Source: Thamnidium elegans (lineage: Eukaryota > Mucoromycota > Mucoromycetes > Mucorales > Mucoraceae). Taken from it: DNA of 64,000 nt. Made by a program: the position numbers and the translations under genes. Positions 23,903 to 34,476 of the stretch are shown piece by piece. The DNA lies in the NCBI GenBank assembly GCA_025201345.1, contig JAIXMG010000019.1, positions 124,001 through 188,000 on the forward strand, given 5' to 3'. A model generated the notes under the pieces. It saw only the letters and a program-made list of their open reading frames with translations, searched no databases and was not told the DNA's origin. The first letter of the stretch is position 1; each line of letters opens with the position of its first letter.

Positions 23903-26420
23903 ATGAGTGAAAGTAGTGATAAACGTACATCAAGCGAACCTGACAGTACCTCTGTATCCGACTCAAACAAAAAACCAAAGTTGGATAATAATGAAGCTAG
24001 TTTAACTACTGCTACTTTACCTGTTCTTTCTGATACGCTTGTATTAGACAAGGTACAGGAAGACACCATTAACCAGTTGGTTCAAAGTAGTAGTGAAAGT
24101 ACTAGTTTACCTATCAATGGTAAATGAGCGAGTTTATTTGGTGTTTATTTTTACAATCCATACTCATCTTTTTTTTTTCTTTTTTTTTTGTGTACATTTA
24201 GTTGAGAGTAAAGTAGATCCAACAAGTATGTTATACTCTCATATTATATTAGAATACATAAAAACAAGTATTTTTTTTTTAACCCTTTTTCCTTTTTTTT
24301 TTCTTTCTCACATAGCAATAGAGGACACTAATAAAATTATGGAACAAGATATTGTATCAGCAGACATCGAGAAAGCGGTCACAGGTATATAAATAATAAC
24401 ATTTTTTAGTTAAAAAAAAAAAAAAAAAATCTAAATTATTTTAGCAGCAGTAGAACCTACAGCACCACCACAAGCCGACGCAGGAAAGGCAGCATCTAAT
24501 GAAGACTTAAATATAACTAGTGAACAACTTTTGTTTGCACTTACATCTATTCCGCCAACCGAATCAGGTACGACAACAGAACCCAAAGAAGCAGAAGCAC
24601 CTAATTCAAGTAGCGACTCACCTATGCAAATTGACGAATCAATGATAGTAAAAGAATTACTTGCACCTAACGCCACCACCAATTCAAATCCTACTGCTGC
24701 TTCCCCTTTACCAGTACTTGAGGTAGAAGTACCACCACCACCTGTACCTGCTACTTTGACCGCACCTGCAGGACTTGACGCCACGAAACCATCCATACCT
24801 TTAAAAACAAATAGCATGACAAACTCTCTTACTAATTTACCTGATATTAGTGCTGCATTAAGACGATTAAGTAGCCATACTGTACCTGCATCGGTGATGG
24901 AGCAATTGTCTTCTTCGCCTCGTTTGCCTAATATGGGTAACCTCAATACAGCCGAAAGAAGAGGATCGATGGCAGACGTCTCGCCTTCTGAGATGCTGGG
25001 TAATGCATTAGCAGCGGTTGCAGCTAACGCAGCAGCAGCCTCCAGATCTTCACCTAAACAGCCTCAAGCACAAAACAACAATGCGGCTACGGCCATTGGC
25101 AATTTAGCTGCGATCACAGCTAATATCAGCAACTTGCTTCATTCTGGCGGGTTTCATCGTAACTCGTTTAGTCAAGAAGATACCCAGAAATTAGCAGCAG
25201 CGGTTGCAGTTGCACGCAATGGACAACAACAACAACAACAGCAGAGACGTAAAAGCTCGATGGCGGCAGTTGGAAACGCGTTTTCAAACATGATTGAAAT
25301 GATGGGACGTAATAAGGTGAGTAAACCCAAACTGATTATTAAAAACGAACAAGTGTGGAAATACTTGGAAGGCAGGGAGGAAAAAAATTTAGGCGTGCAG
25401 GTGTACAGCCCACAATGGATGATGCCCAGCTTACAAGGCGCCTTGAACGGGCTGATGGAAGTACGCGTGCCTGCTAGGTACTTGACGTTTGAAAATACCC
25501 GGGTCAAGAAAAGAGCGCTTTGGGGAACTGATATTTATACTGATGATTCCGATATTGTTGCAAGTAAGATTAAAAAAGAAAATAAAAAAAATTGTGTGTT
25601 TTTTGTTGTTGATTTGTCCTTTTTGTCCTTTTTTTTTTCTTTTTTTTTTTTTTTTTTTTTTGTCTTTTCTTCTCTTTTCTTTTCTTTTTTTTTAAAAAAA
25701 AAATAAATAGTGGCTATTCATTCTGGAAAATATCAACCTAGGTTTATCGAACGCGATATTGAATTGGACGATCCTTTTGCTTTAGCGGTGGCTGGTAAAC
25801 AAAGAGAGTCGGTGGAAGCAGCAAAGAAATTGGCGCAGTCTGGTAAAAAATGGATTGGGCACGATCATTTCATACCCGATCATGATTTGAAAGTCACAGT
25901 AAGAGTGTTGCCTACTTTACAAACGTATGCAAGCTCGATTCGAAATAGAATGAAGTCAAGAGATTGGGGAAAGCATGATGGTATGAGTTTATTTGTACAC
26001 AAGGTTGAAAAGATAAAGGTAAACTAGATATATATATATATATATGTATTATGTATACTTATTTGTTTGGGTTAAAAAGAGAGGTGATGCTAGATTAAAA
26101 GGTCGCAGTACAATTAAATCAGATATGTTTGCCTATGAGCAGTATAGAAAGCAAGCCTTGGGATTAAGCACATCACAACAACAAAAGATGAATCGTGTAT
26201 CTACAGATAAGTTAATAATCGATAAGCCAATAACTACACCTCATTTGCAAAGAGGAAGAGTCAAGAAGACACGTAGAGTGATGCGTATGTTCCAGGTAAA
26301 ATATATTTATACACTTTTCTTTTTTTTTTTAAAAAAAAAAAGGGGATACTAATACAGAGTATATAACAGATACGTTCAGAAATGTTGCAAGGTCAAAAGA
26401 ACAATAGTATAGAAAAGTAA
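23903..26420 (+). CDS. RXT3: Rxt3-type subunit of the Rpd3L histone deacetylase complex
   Basis: Seven exons (23903-24119, 24202-24225, 24316-24384, 24445-25563, 25711-26018, 26080-26295, 26370-26420) give 667 residues, including a 24-nt micro-exon. The first about 400 residues are low-complexity Ser/Thr/Pro/Ala with a short Gln run and NLPDISAALRRLSSH-type helices. The conserved Rxt3 domain starts near residue 420: VPARYLTFENTRVKKRALWGTDIYTDDSDIVA, then IHSGKYQPRFIERD and later KVTVRVLPTLQTYASSIRNRMKSRDWG. Rxt3 is a structural subunit of the large Rpd3/Sin3 complex that represses transcription. The last exon starts after the second of two closely spaced AG sites (AATACAG and ATAACAG); only the second keeps phase. 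The gene ends 21 bp from the stop of the opposing gene. Confidence 0.88.
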
Positions 26421-26441
26421 TTTATTAACTACATATAAAAA

Positions 26442-26943
26442 TTATAATTCATCAAATTGACGAGCCAACTCATCCAATTCAGCCTTTATATCTTTGTGTT
26501 TTTGAGAAAGAAGTTCATGTGTTTCTTGTTTATCATTTAATTCTTGTTCGAGTTTAGTTATTTTGTCTTCAGCTTCTTGAGCCTTTGCATCGGCATCATT
26601 AAAGCTATTATATACTTTAGTTTTTTTTTTACAAGTGGAAAAGCGCGTAACTTTTTTTTTTTTAAAAAAAAACTTACTTTTTACTGTTGATTTGAAGTTC
26701 GTTTTCTACTTGATCCAATTTGACTTGCATACGCTTAAGTCGAATATTCACTGAAGTAATCTCATGGTTTTTAGAGGCGAGGTCAGTATCAGAGGATTTA
26801 ATTTGTTCTTTGAATATTTCTGAACGAGCTCTTGCTTCTTCTGTTTCTGCACGAAGTAAAGCAATTTTCTTTTTTTGTTTCGTTTTTTAATTAGTTTATA
26901 CTTTATATATCTTGTTAATAATTACCTCCTTGAATTTCTCCAT
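26442..26943 (-). CDS. Tropomyosin-like coiled-coil protein
   Basis: Three exons (26943-26926, 26868-26678, 26604-26442), the first with only six codons, give 123 residues that are predicted coiled coil end to end. The start MEKFKEKIALLRAETEEARARSE and end KAELDELARQFDEL are close to those of fungal tropomyosins such as fission yeast Cdc8, which bind along actin filaments and support rings and cables. It is shorter than the 161 residues usual in yeasts by about one 40-residue actin-binding period, which may be real or may reflect a missed exon. An unrelated short coiled-coil protein cannot be excluded. Intron 2 has a T9A11 block directly after its donor. Confidence 0.7.
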
Positions 26944-27081
26944 ATTTATTTTTTACGTAAAGAAAAAGAAAAAAGAAAGAAAAAAAAAAAAAGGATATAA
27001 ATGATGCCAGGTCACGGAATGTAGGTTTATAATAATAAGGAGGCTTTATGTAGTTGTACAAAAAGGATTATTAGAGAGCCA

Positions 27082-27115
<34 letters not shown>

Positions 27116-27762
27116 AATAAGGAGAGGGATACTCATCAATTACTACTCTAGATTTTTTTTTTCTTCAGCCTGTAATCAGGCTAGTGCTAGAGTAAATTGG
27201 AACTCTTTTTACCGAGGCCGGTCAATTTCTCCTTTTGGGAGTTTTTGTTAGGGGGGGAGGGAGGCACATTTCCCTCACTATAAACTAGAATATCATTTTG
27301 CCACTGGTAGTAATAACAATGATGACGTTATGTGCAATTAAAAAAGAGTTGACTATTTTTATTTTTTTTACTCTTTCTTAAATAAAACGAGATGATTTGT
27401 TCTATAAAAATCTTTCTACGCGGCGTTGAAAAAAAAAAAAAAAAAAACTTGTGTCTTGACAATTACTTAATAAAGAAGGTTACGATTTCATATAAATGCA
27501 AACTAGACTGGGTCTTTTATTTGTTTATACATATAATGAAGGGGAGAAGGAGAAGGGTTTTACTTTTTTTTCTTTTTTCTTTTTTAAAAAAAAAAGAAAA
27601 AAGACAATATGTATATGAAGAGAAAAGATATATAGAAATGTTGTGTGAGAGAGATTTTTTTTTTTTTTTTTTTTTTAGTGCTAAAATATGTATAAAAATT
27701 AACTCGAGATAGTGCGCTTATATGTTGTGTGCCTTAAATAAATCTATCGTTTTTTTTTTCTT
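26944..27762. other. Gene-free interval
   Basis: Rich in T and A homopolymers (a T run of more than 20 at about 27,085-27,113) with a G-rich run near 27,250. The stretch before the tropomyosin-like gene must hold its promoter. Nothing else was recognised. Confidence 0.5.
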
Positions 27763-28843
27763 TTAAGCTAAAGTGTTTTTTGCAGCTTGAGGTATAATTG
27801 AAGGAGAAGCAGGTCTACTAAGACGCTTTCTTTTTTCTTTTTCAGCTACGACACCAGGAGGTTCGGGAGTGACGACGACCAAGTTATCACGACCACCTGT
27901 GGACGCAGGAGCGGTGAGTACATGATGAACGTGTCTAGTACCTGGTTCATGAATATGACACACATCAATCTGCTGCACCCATTTATCGGCTAAAACGGTA
28001 GCAAGTGTTGACCTTCTACTGGGATCAATATCTAGAATACCAGCCATGACCGGTCTCGCTTCACGAGGCAATAATTTTAAAAGCCTAAACTGCTGTTGGT
28101 TATGGTTGGTGGCAAATGCACGGAAAGATGGATCTGTCTGTCTAGGTATTCTCCAAGGAAATCTTCGAATGGTCATACAAAGGAAAACAATACCGCAAGA
28201 CCAAACGTCTGAAAGACGTGGATCATAAGTAGGTTGAACGTATTGTTCAGGAGCAATATAAGGATCGGAACCATAAACGCCTATTTGAAAGTAAGTACAG
28301 ATGCAAAACAAAAAACAATACATGTAATTAATATACCTTTAGTTTGTGTAATATTATCTTCAAAGGGATATTTATATACAGTGGAACAACCGAAATCGAT
28401 GATTTTCAGTATACCAAAATGATCCAGAACTAGATTATCTAATTTAATATCACGGTGAGCGATTCCCATTGACTGCAAGTATTCTAGACCGTTTAACAGT
28501 TGACGCCAACAACAAGCAACTTCTTCACGAGACATCATACCACTCATTACCACATTGAATAAATCATTGGGTGCGTACTCCATAATCTCAAAGTAACTTG
28601 ATCCTTCTTGTATGATATCAAGAGTTTCAATAATATTGGGGTGGTGAAGTGTAGAACCAATACAGAATTCGGCCGTGACTTTTTTAATGTACTCTTTTTC
28701 ACTTTCTTGAACTAATCTCTTTCGAAATTGCTTTACTGCAAATGTCTTTTGATCGGCTGAACGTCTTATCAATCTTACCGATCCTCCAGCTCCTTTTCCA
28801 ATATACCGACCTAATTATTATTTATGTATTTTAGTATACTGCA

Positions 28844-28880
<37 letters not shown>

Positions 28881-29601
28881 CTTTACCCCATGTACCATAT
28901 TTACTACCAATATCTTGTCTAAATTGATTAGCAAATGTTCCAGGTTTAGTAGGATTTGATTCTTCATGGGAATGAGTAGAGCCAGTAGGAGAAGACGGAG
29001 TATACTGTTGTTGTTGTTGTTGTTGTTGTTGTTGAGTATTTACAAAGAATCTACGTAAATCAGACCAAGCCAAAAATAGATCTTTGCGGTCACTATTATG
29101 ATGGTGTAATGATTGCGAAGAAGATTGTCTGTGGAAATGAGTTTGGTGATACCGTTCATCATACTCTGGTTTTTTGAAAACAAATTGAGAGGGAGTTGAA
29201 CAAGTACTAGCGGGTCGGTGAGATAAAATGGGTCGGGGTTGTTGTTGTGATGTGGTAAGAAGGATGGGTACCGCATTGGAATTTGTACAAAAAGTGGGTT
29301 CTGCAGATGACGTAGAAAGTGTAGGAGAAGGAGGTTTAGAGGATTGAAACAGTTGTGAACGAGGCCTTGCGTTAGCATTGTTTTTTTTTGGCGTGGTTGC
29401 CGTATTATTTTCATTATTGGCTAGTAGTTTAGAGAGTTCAGTCAAGTCCACTGAGGATGCACTCCATGATTTCCGTTGAGGTTTGCTACTTGTTGCAACC
29501 GTATGAGTCACAACCGCTGGTGAGAGTGACGGGCTAGATGGAACTGACCTATCTGGTGTAGTTGTAACAATATCGTATCTTTGATTTATAAGATGAAGCA
29601 T
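27763..29601 (-). CDS. Ser/Thr protein kinase of the fungal HAL4/SAT4-NPR1 group
   Basis: Three exons (29601-28887, 28810-28337, 28280-27763) give 568 residues. The N-terminal about 230 residues are Ser/Pro/Gln-rich with a ten-residue Gln run. The kinase domain starts [20 protein letters not shown] (about 232), with VAIK-equivalent FAVKQF, catalytic loop [15 protein letters not shown] motif [10 protein letters not shown] and APE motif DPYIAPEQY. The wording [19 protein letters not shown] and [23 protein letters not shown] is typical of the fungal family that controls stability of potassium and nutrient transporters at the plasma membrane. After the kinase are a His-rich stretch and a basic tail ([14 protein letters not shown]). 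Intron 1 ends just after a long AT dinucleotide array. Confidence 0.9.
28846..28880. repeat. AT dinucleotide microsatellite in kinase intron 1
   Basis: About 17 AT units in a row lie in the first intron of the kinase gene, directly downstream of its donor. Slippage in length between strains is expected. Confidence 0.85.
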
Positions 29602-30010
29602 GGTTTGTGAGTGTGTGTGTGTATGTGTATGTGTGTTTGTGTGTATATATATATATATACTATATACTATATATATAAAGTGGTATACAAAAAAAAAAAA
29701 GATGAAAAAAGGGTAAAGAAAAAAAAAAAAGAGGCTATTTGGATCTTATATAGAGTCTTACCTTTTTAGACCCGAGTAAAAAAAAAAAAAAAAAAAAAAA
29801 TCGTAAGGTAGTGACGGAGTTCTTTTTTAGTGGCCAATTGGGAAAGGTAAATTAAAGGAGGTTTTTTTTTTTTTTTTTTTTTCTGCTAATTTTGTATAAG
29901 CAAACACATAAGACTATACATATATAATTTCCTTTTTTTTTTCTTTTTGTATTTCTCTTTCTTTTTACTTATTTTCCTTTTTTTTTATCTGTAAATAAAA
30001 TTCCGGTTCA
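29602..30010. promoter_or_regulatory. Divergent promoter region with simple repeats
   Basis: This interval of about 400 bp separates the kinase from the arrestin gene, which point away from each other. It holds a TG-rich repeat that passes into an AT repeat (29,605-29,670), then three long homopolymers (A and T runs around 29,690, 29,778 and 29,863). Such tracts disfavour nucleosomes and are common in fungal promoters. Confidence 0.5.
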
Positions 30011-31089
30011 ATGTTTCGCAAGTCTGTTTCGATTGATTTAGTGGAACCAGTTGTCTGCTTAAGAGGACAACCTAAAGATAAACAAACGATCAATATACTA
30101 CGCGGAGCAGTACGATTACAATTATCTCATTCGTGTATAGTGCACAGTATTACTATACAATTTATAGGTGTATCAAAAACATTATGGCCAGAAGGTAAGT
30201 TAAAAATAAATAAAATAAAAGGTAAAATATGAAATATAAACAATATAAAAAAAAAAAAAAGCTTCCCAACATTGGGATAAGCATATTTTAGTAGATTCGA
30301 TTATTCCTATTTCGAAAAATTCACTGTTACTCAAAAAAGGTACACACGCTTTCCCATTTGAGATTTTGTTGTCCAATGCGCTCTCAGAATCAATCGAATG
30401 CGGACTTGGACACATCCGTTATAAACTCCTCTGTCAGGTGCATGTGAAACCAAGATTCCTCCTCCTCATAAAATCAGTTCTCCAATCTCAAAAACAAGTT
30501 ATACTTGTACGATTATCCAGCTTAGAGAATCAATTGCAATCTGTAACTCAAACACATGTTATAAATGAATTAGGTGGTCAATTAACCTTGAATATAGAAA
30601 GAGGACAGTTAATACCTGGTACTTTATTACCCATCTCATTTCATTTTAATCAAAGGTGTCATGTACATGCAATAGATCAATTATCAGTCAAGTTAGTAGA
30701 AAGACAAAAGTATAAAGCTCCATCAAAACAAGCAACTCGTATCTTACATCATGAAATCGCCTTATCGCCAAATAATAATGATTCACTGTCATTAAATAAA
30801 TCTACAAGTGATACCGGTAGCAGTGAGATACGCATTGTTTATGTTGTACCAGATAAACATACCTTAAAAGTAAGACCATCTACTTCACATCCAAATATAC
30901 GTGTACGCCATTGGATACAAATTCATACAAGGTTATTATTGAATGATGGTACAATAAAAGATCTGCAGATGGATGCATCTATATCCGTATTATTATCTTG
31001 TATGGACCATTATTTAACCTTACCTGTATACAATCAAGAACCCGAATCTTCTACATCAGCTGATCCCTCTGTAGTAGATGCTACTACTG

Positions 31090-31123
<34 letters not shown>

Positions 31124-31325
31124 AACTGTATCTCATGCATTATCTACCACATCCATTTCTTCCATTACTTCTTCTATAAGACCTAATTATTGGTTAAAAA
31201 AAATATACCCTATCAAAAACAATCATGATCGAATACTAGATGATAAATCAAGTCACCATAACAACAATAACAATTTAATGATGTTAATGACTGCTCCTCC
31301 ACCGTCATACGAAGATATTCAATAG
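30011..31325 (+). CDS. Arrestin-domain ubiquitin-ligase adaptor
   Basis: Two exons (30011-30194, 30262-31325) give 415 residues. The N-lobe reads SIDLVEPVVCLRGQPKDKQTINILRGAVRLQLS with SITIQFIGVSKTLWPEG, and the protein continues FPFEILLSNALSESIECGLGHIRYKLLCQV, the hallmark of fungal alpha-arrestins. The C-lobe follows (LTLNIERGQLIPGTLLPISFHF). The last residues are APPPSYEDIQ, a PPxY motif that would bind the WW domains of an Rsp5/NEDD4 ligase. It is likely to direct ubiquitylation and endocytosis of plasma-membrane transporters. A Thr run encoded by ACT repeats (about 31,085-31,125) is probably unstable in length. Only one PPxY motif was noticed. The divergent kinase neighbour belongs to a group that regulates arrestins in yeasts, which fits but proves nothing. 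Confidence 0.88.
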
Positions 31326-33452
31326 ATTTTTTTTTTTTTTTTTTATCTCAATAAAATTTATAGAGTGATAAGATAAGGTTATCTAGTGTGTAACACTACC
31401 TTCTTTTTTTTTTTTTTTTTTTGCCACCTCTTTTTAGTAAAATGCACAATTGCATTTGCCAAGAGAAGCTCGGGTAGAGAGAAAAGGACTACCCGCCTTA
31501 TTTTCGGTAAGGAGAAAGGGGAGAGGGGGAGATAAAGTAGGAGAATGACTTGGTTTGTGCACTCTCCTAATTGCTTTTTTTTTTATATTTATAACTCTTT
31601 GCATAAAAAAGGGATAAAGTAGTTATATACTATTTTCTTTAAACTGTATATCTTTTTCTCTTGTTTATCATTAAACTCTTTTTGTGAGTAATGACGAATG
31701 TATATATACATGTATTTTATCAGATAAAGCAAAGAAATAAATCTCTAATTAACTAGACTCACATATATATATATGCACTTTAAATAAAATGGCTTGTACT
31801 GCATCAAAGCCTACATCTAAACCTGTTTACATAACTATTATAGTAAACAATTAAAAATAATACAAGATATGTCATCAGACAAAAAGGCGGTGCTCGATAA
31901 AGGTAAATTTTTTTTTTCTTTTTTTTACAGATCGGAAATAACACAGAACGTGTGTTGAATTCTGCAGTGTTATATAATTAGTTAAAAGTAGTATATTGTC
32001 ATACGACCCCACTTGATCAAACGTCATAGATCATTTTATACAAGAGAGGGTTACATAATTCGAGGAAAAGGGATCGGCATGATTTTTTATAGGCTGTAAA
32101 ATATTAAATAACCATGTTTTTCTCTCTCTGACCGCAGATGGGGCAAAAAGAATATCATCTAATCTAAAGTCTAAAAAAGAATATACATTCCTTTTTTTTT
32201 TACCAGATTTATACATATATATCGCTACTTGTTACACCCGTTTGATAGAGAGAAAAAGGTTTTCGTGCCCGGTATAATTAGTCCAATAGTTATTTCTGGT
32301 ATGAACGTATCATAACCTCTGATAAATGCCCCCCCCCCTTTTTTTTTGGAAGAGCTTTTCGTGCTGATAAAGACGTAAAACAAAAAAAAAAGGTCCAAAC
32401 GTACCACCCTCCTAACCACCACTATATGCCTATACTTATAAAGTGCATATATCCTCTTTCAAAGGTATCTAAAAAAAGAAAAAAGACGAGGTATTCATTA
32501 TTTCCAAGCCGTTACATACTTCTTTTTCGTAAGTTTTTTTTTTTTTTATCTTTTTTAGATATCTTTGAAAGAGGATATATGCGCTTTATAAGTATAGATA
32601 TATAATTGTGGTTGGGGAGGTGGCGCGCTTGGGCCAATTTTCTGAGTTAATTAGAAAAAGGGACCAAATACTGATTTTTAAAACCTTTTTACGTAGTCGG
32701 TGATCAAACCTTTCCAAACGATTTGATAGTTTATATGAAATTGCTAATGTATCAAGACTCATACTGGAAATAACAGTCCAGACCATACTAAGGCTATATC
32801 AAGCGCTATTCTACAGTGCTAAAAGGCTTTGTCCGTTTTAATGTTCTGTAAAAGAGGAACAATAACCTCTCTCCTTGAAACGGGAATTTCTTTGCATTGC
32901 ACGTCAAAAATCAAAAGTTTTTTTTTTTTTTTTTTTTCGTATCCTGGACCCTTGATAGCGGAGAGTTATGAAACATGTCTTACTGAATTTGGTGGGATTT
33001 ATCATATCGCTTTATGTTCTTTAGCATCTATAGAATACGCAGCGTAAATTATAGTCTTTCTCAATGAAGTAAAATTTTCAATTAAGAACATATTTTTTTT
33101 TTTAAAAAAAAATTGATTTCTTTCCAGTAACCAATAACCTATCTACTATCTCGGTTTAGAAATATATAATAGCTAGGCATTATTCTTTGTGAGCTAGTTA
33201 TAAACAAGATATACACAAGGAGAGAGGAAAAGATATACATAGTGGTATGGAGATCATCCGTTGTACTGCTTAAAAAAAAAAATTGATAAAAAGACCCAGA
33301 AAAAAAAAGGCCTTAATAAGTTTGGTCCATTTTATTGGTCTAAAAAAATATATATATGTTTTTTTTGTATTAAAAAAAAAAAAAAAAAAAAAAAGTTACT
33401 AGGGGGTGGAGTTACCTTTTTCTCTCTTTTTTTATTTTTTCTTAAAAAAAAA
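31326..33452. other. Gene-poor interval with foldback element and possible gene remnants
   Basis: No intact gene. Near 31,789 an ATG frame (MACTASKPTSKPVYITI) and, in a shifted frame, a stretch ending MSSDKKAVLDK before a normal intron (GTAAAT...TTTACAG, about 31,902-31,931) may be the broken start of a small flavodoxin-like quinone reductase; this is weak. The foldback element at 32,404-32,624 is listed on its own. The rest is AT-rich with long T runs. Confidence 0.35.
32404..32624. mobile_element. MITE-like foldback element
   Basis: Two arms of about 75 bp are inverted copies of one another: 32,404-32,478 (CTATACTTATAAAGTGCATA, ATCCTCTTTCAAAGGTATCT) and 32,547-32,624 (AGATATCTTTGAAAGAGGAT, GCTTTATAAGTATAG). 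They differ at only a few positions and are separated by about 70 bp of non-coding sequence that includes a T run. The outer ends read CCACCCTCC and GGGAGGTGG. No coding capacity is present. A clear target-site duplication was not seen. Confidence 0.7.
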
Positions 33453-34453
33453 ATGAAGTGGTTAAGTCACTGTATAAACCGACTGTATTCATCATCATGT
33501 ACAAACGAGCTGGCTACTACAGCTACAGCCAGTATTTTACCACCCATGGATATAAAGGAGCTATCACCCGTTGTAGCGATAAATTGCAAAGGCTGCATCG
33601 AACCCTGTGCGCAACATCCACTTGTACCTACGCACCTGAATATCGATCAATCCAAACCGCTGCATAACACGGTACCACCGTACGCTATTCACATTATCAT
33701 CATGACAGGCAAGACAGATTGGCCGGCGCATAGAGAGGGCCTAGCGCAAGCGTTGATCGAAGCGATTCAAAAACGAAAGCATCTGGATCACCGACCGTTC
33801 GAAAATCGATATCATCCGGCTTATTCTGGTAACACAACAGAAGACCAAGCCGAAAACCAGCGTGTGATCGTGACCAATAGTTCCTTGCCGTCCAGTTATT
33901 CTACTCTGTCTAGCGCCAAAGATATTATACTGTTGCCGGACAGCATCATTATCTCCAATGTGACCATAAAGCGAGTAGATGCGTTGCTGGATTACATCTT
34001 TGGGAAGCCGTGCTTTCAGACGTTCTCGACGTACCCGTGTCCGTTCTCAAGCCTGATTTTGGTGTGTGGGCATGGAAACAAGGATCGTAGGTGTGGCACG
34101 GTAGGGCCAATGCTGCAGAACGCGTTGCAGCAAGCCTCGATGCAGGCTACAAAAGAAGAAGGAACTACACAAGTGGCTTTAGTAAGTCATTTGGGTGGTA
34201 AGTTTGTTCATCAAAACAAAAAGTATGCGTCTCTCATATTTCGTATGTAGGACATGCGTTTGCAGGTAACCTCGTTGTCTATACACATAATGGACATCGA
34301 GCAATATGGTACGGTCGAGTTACACCGTGCTATTGTAAAGATATCATTGAAAATACCTTGGATGATGATAAAGTCATTGAGGACCTTGTGCGAGGTATTT
34401 TCGAGGTTAAGTTAAAACCAAGTTTGACATGTCAAGCAAACTTGGAGTGGTAG
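33453..34453 (+). CDS. AIM32-like thioredoxin-fold ferredoxin (sucrase/ferredoxin-like family)
   Basis: Two exons (33453-34197, 34251-34453) give 315 residues. The C-terminal domain carries the family signatures LILVCGHGNKDRRCGTVGP and LVSHLGGHAFAGNLVVYTHNGHRAIWYGRVTPCYC. The cysteines of CGHGNKDRRC and the His pair in SHLGGHAFAGN are the usual [2Fe-2S] ligands. An N-terminal CKGCIEPCAQHP adds a second Cys cluster, as in yeast Aim32. The start MKWLSHCINRLYSSS looks like a mitochondrial presequence. Yeast Aim32 is a mitochondrial matrix and intermembrane-space redox protein that affects protein import. The splice falls within the His motif (LGG|HAF). The stop is only 23 bp before the proposed start of the next gene on the same strand. 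Confidence 0.88.
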
Positions 34454-34476
34454 CTGTAGGAAAATAATACAGTAGA

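Noticed and set aside
24431..24946. 171-codon frame on - inside RXT3 exon 4
   Set aside because: Antisense of a low-complexity Ala/Ser/Thr/Pro coding stretch; no start context or splice partners.
31789..31931. Start of a WrbA-like flavodoxin quinone reductase
   Set aside because: A short match in spirit (KPTSKPVYITI and a later DKKAVLDK) needs a frame change and has no continuing exon. Too little to call a gene.
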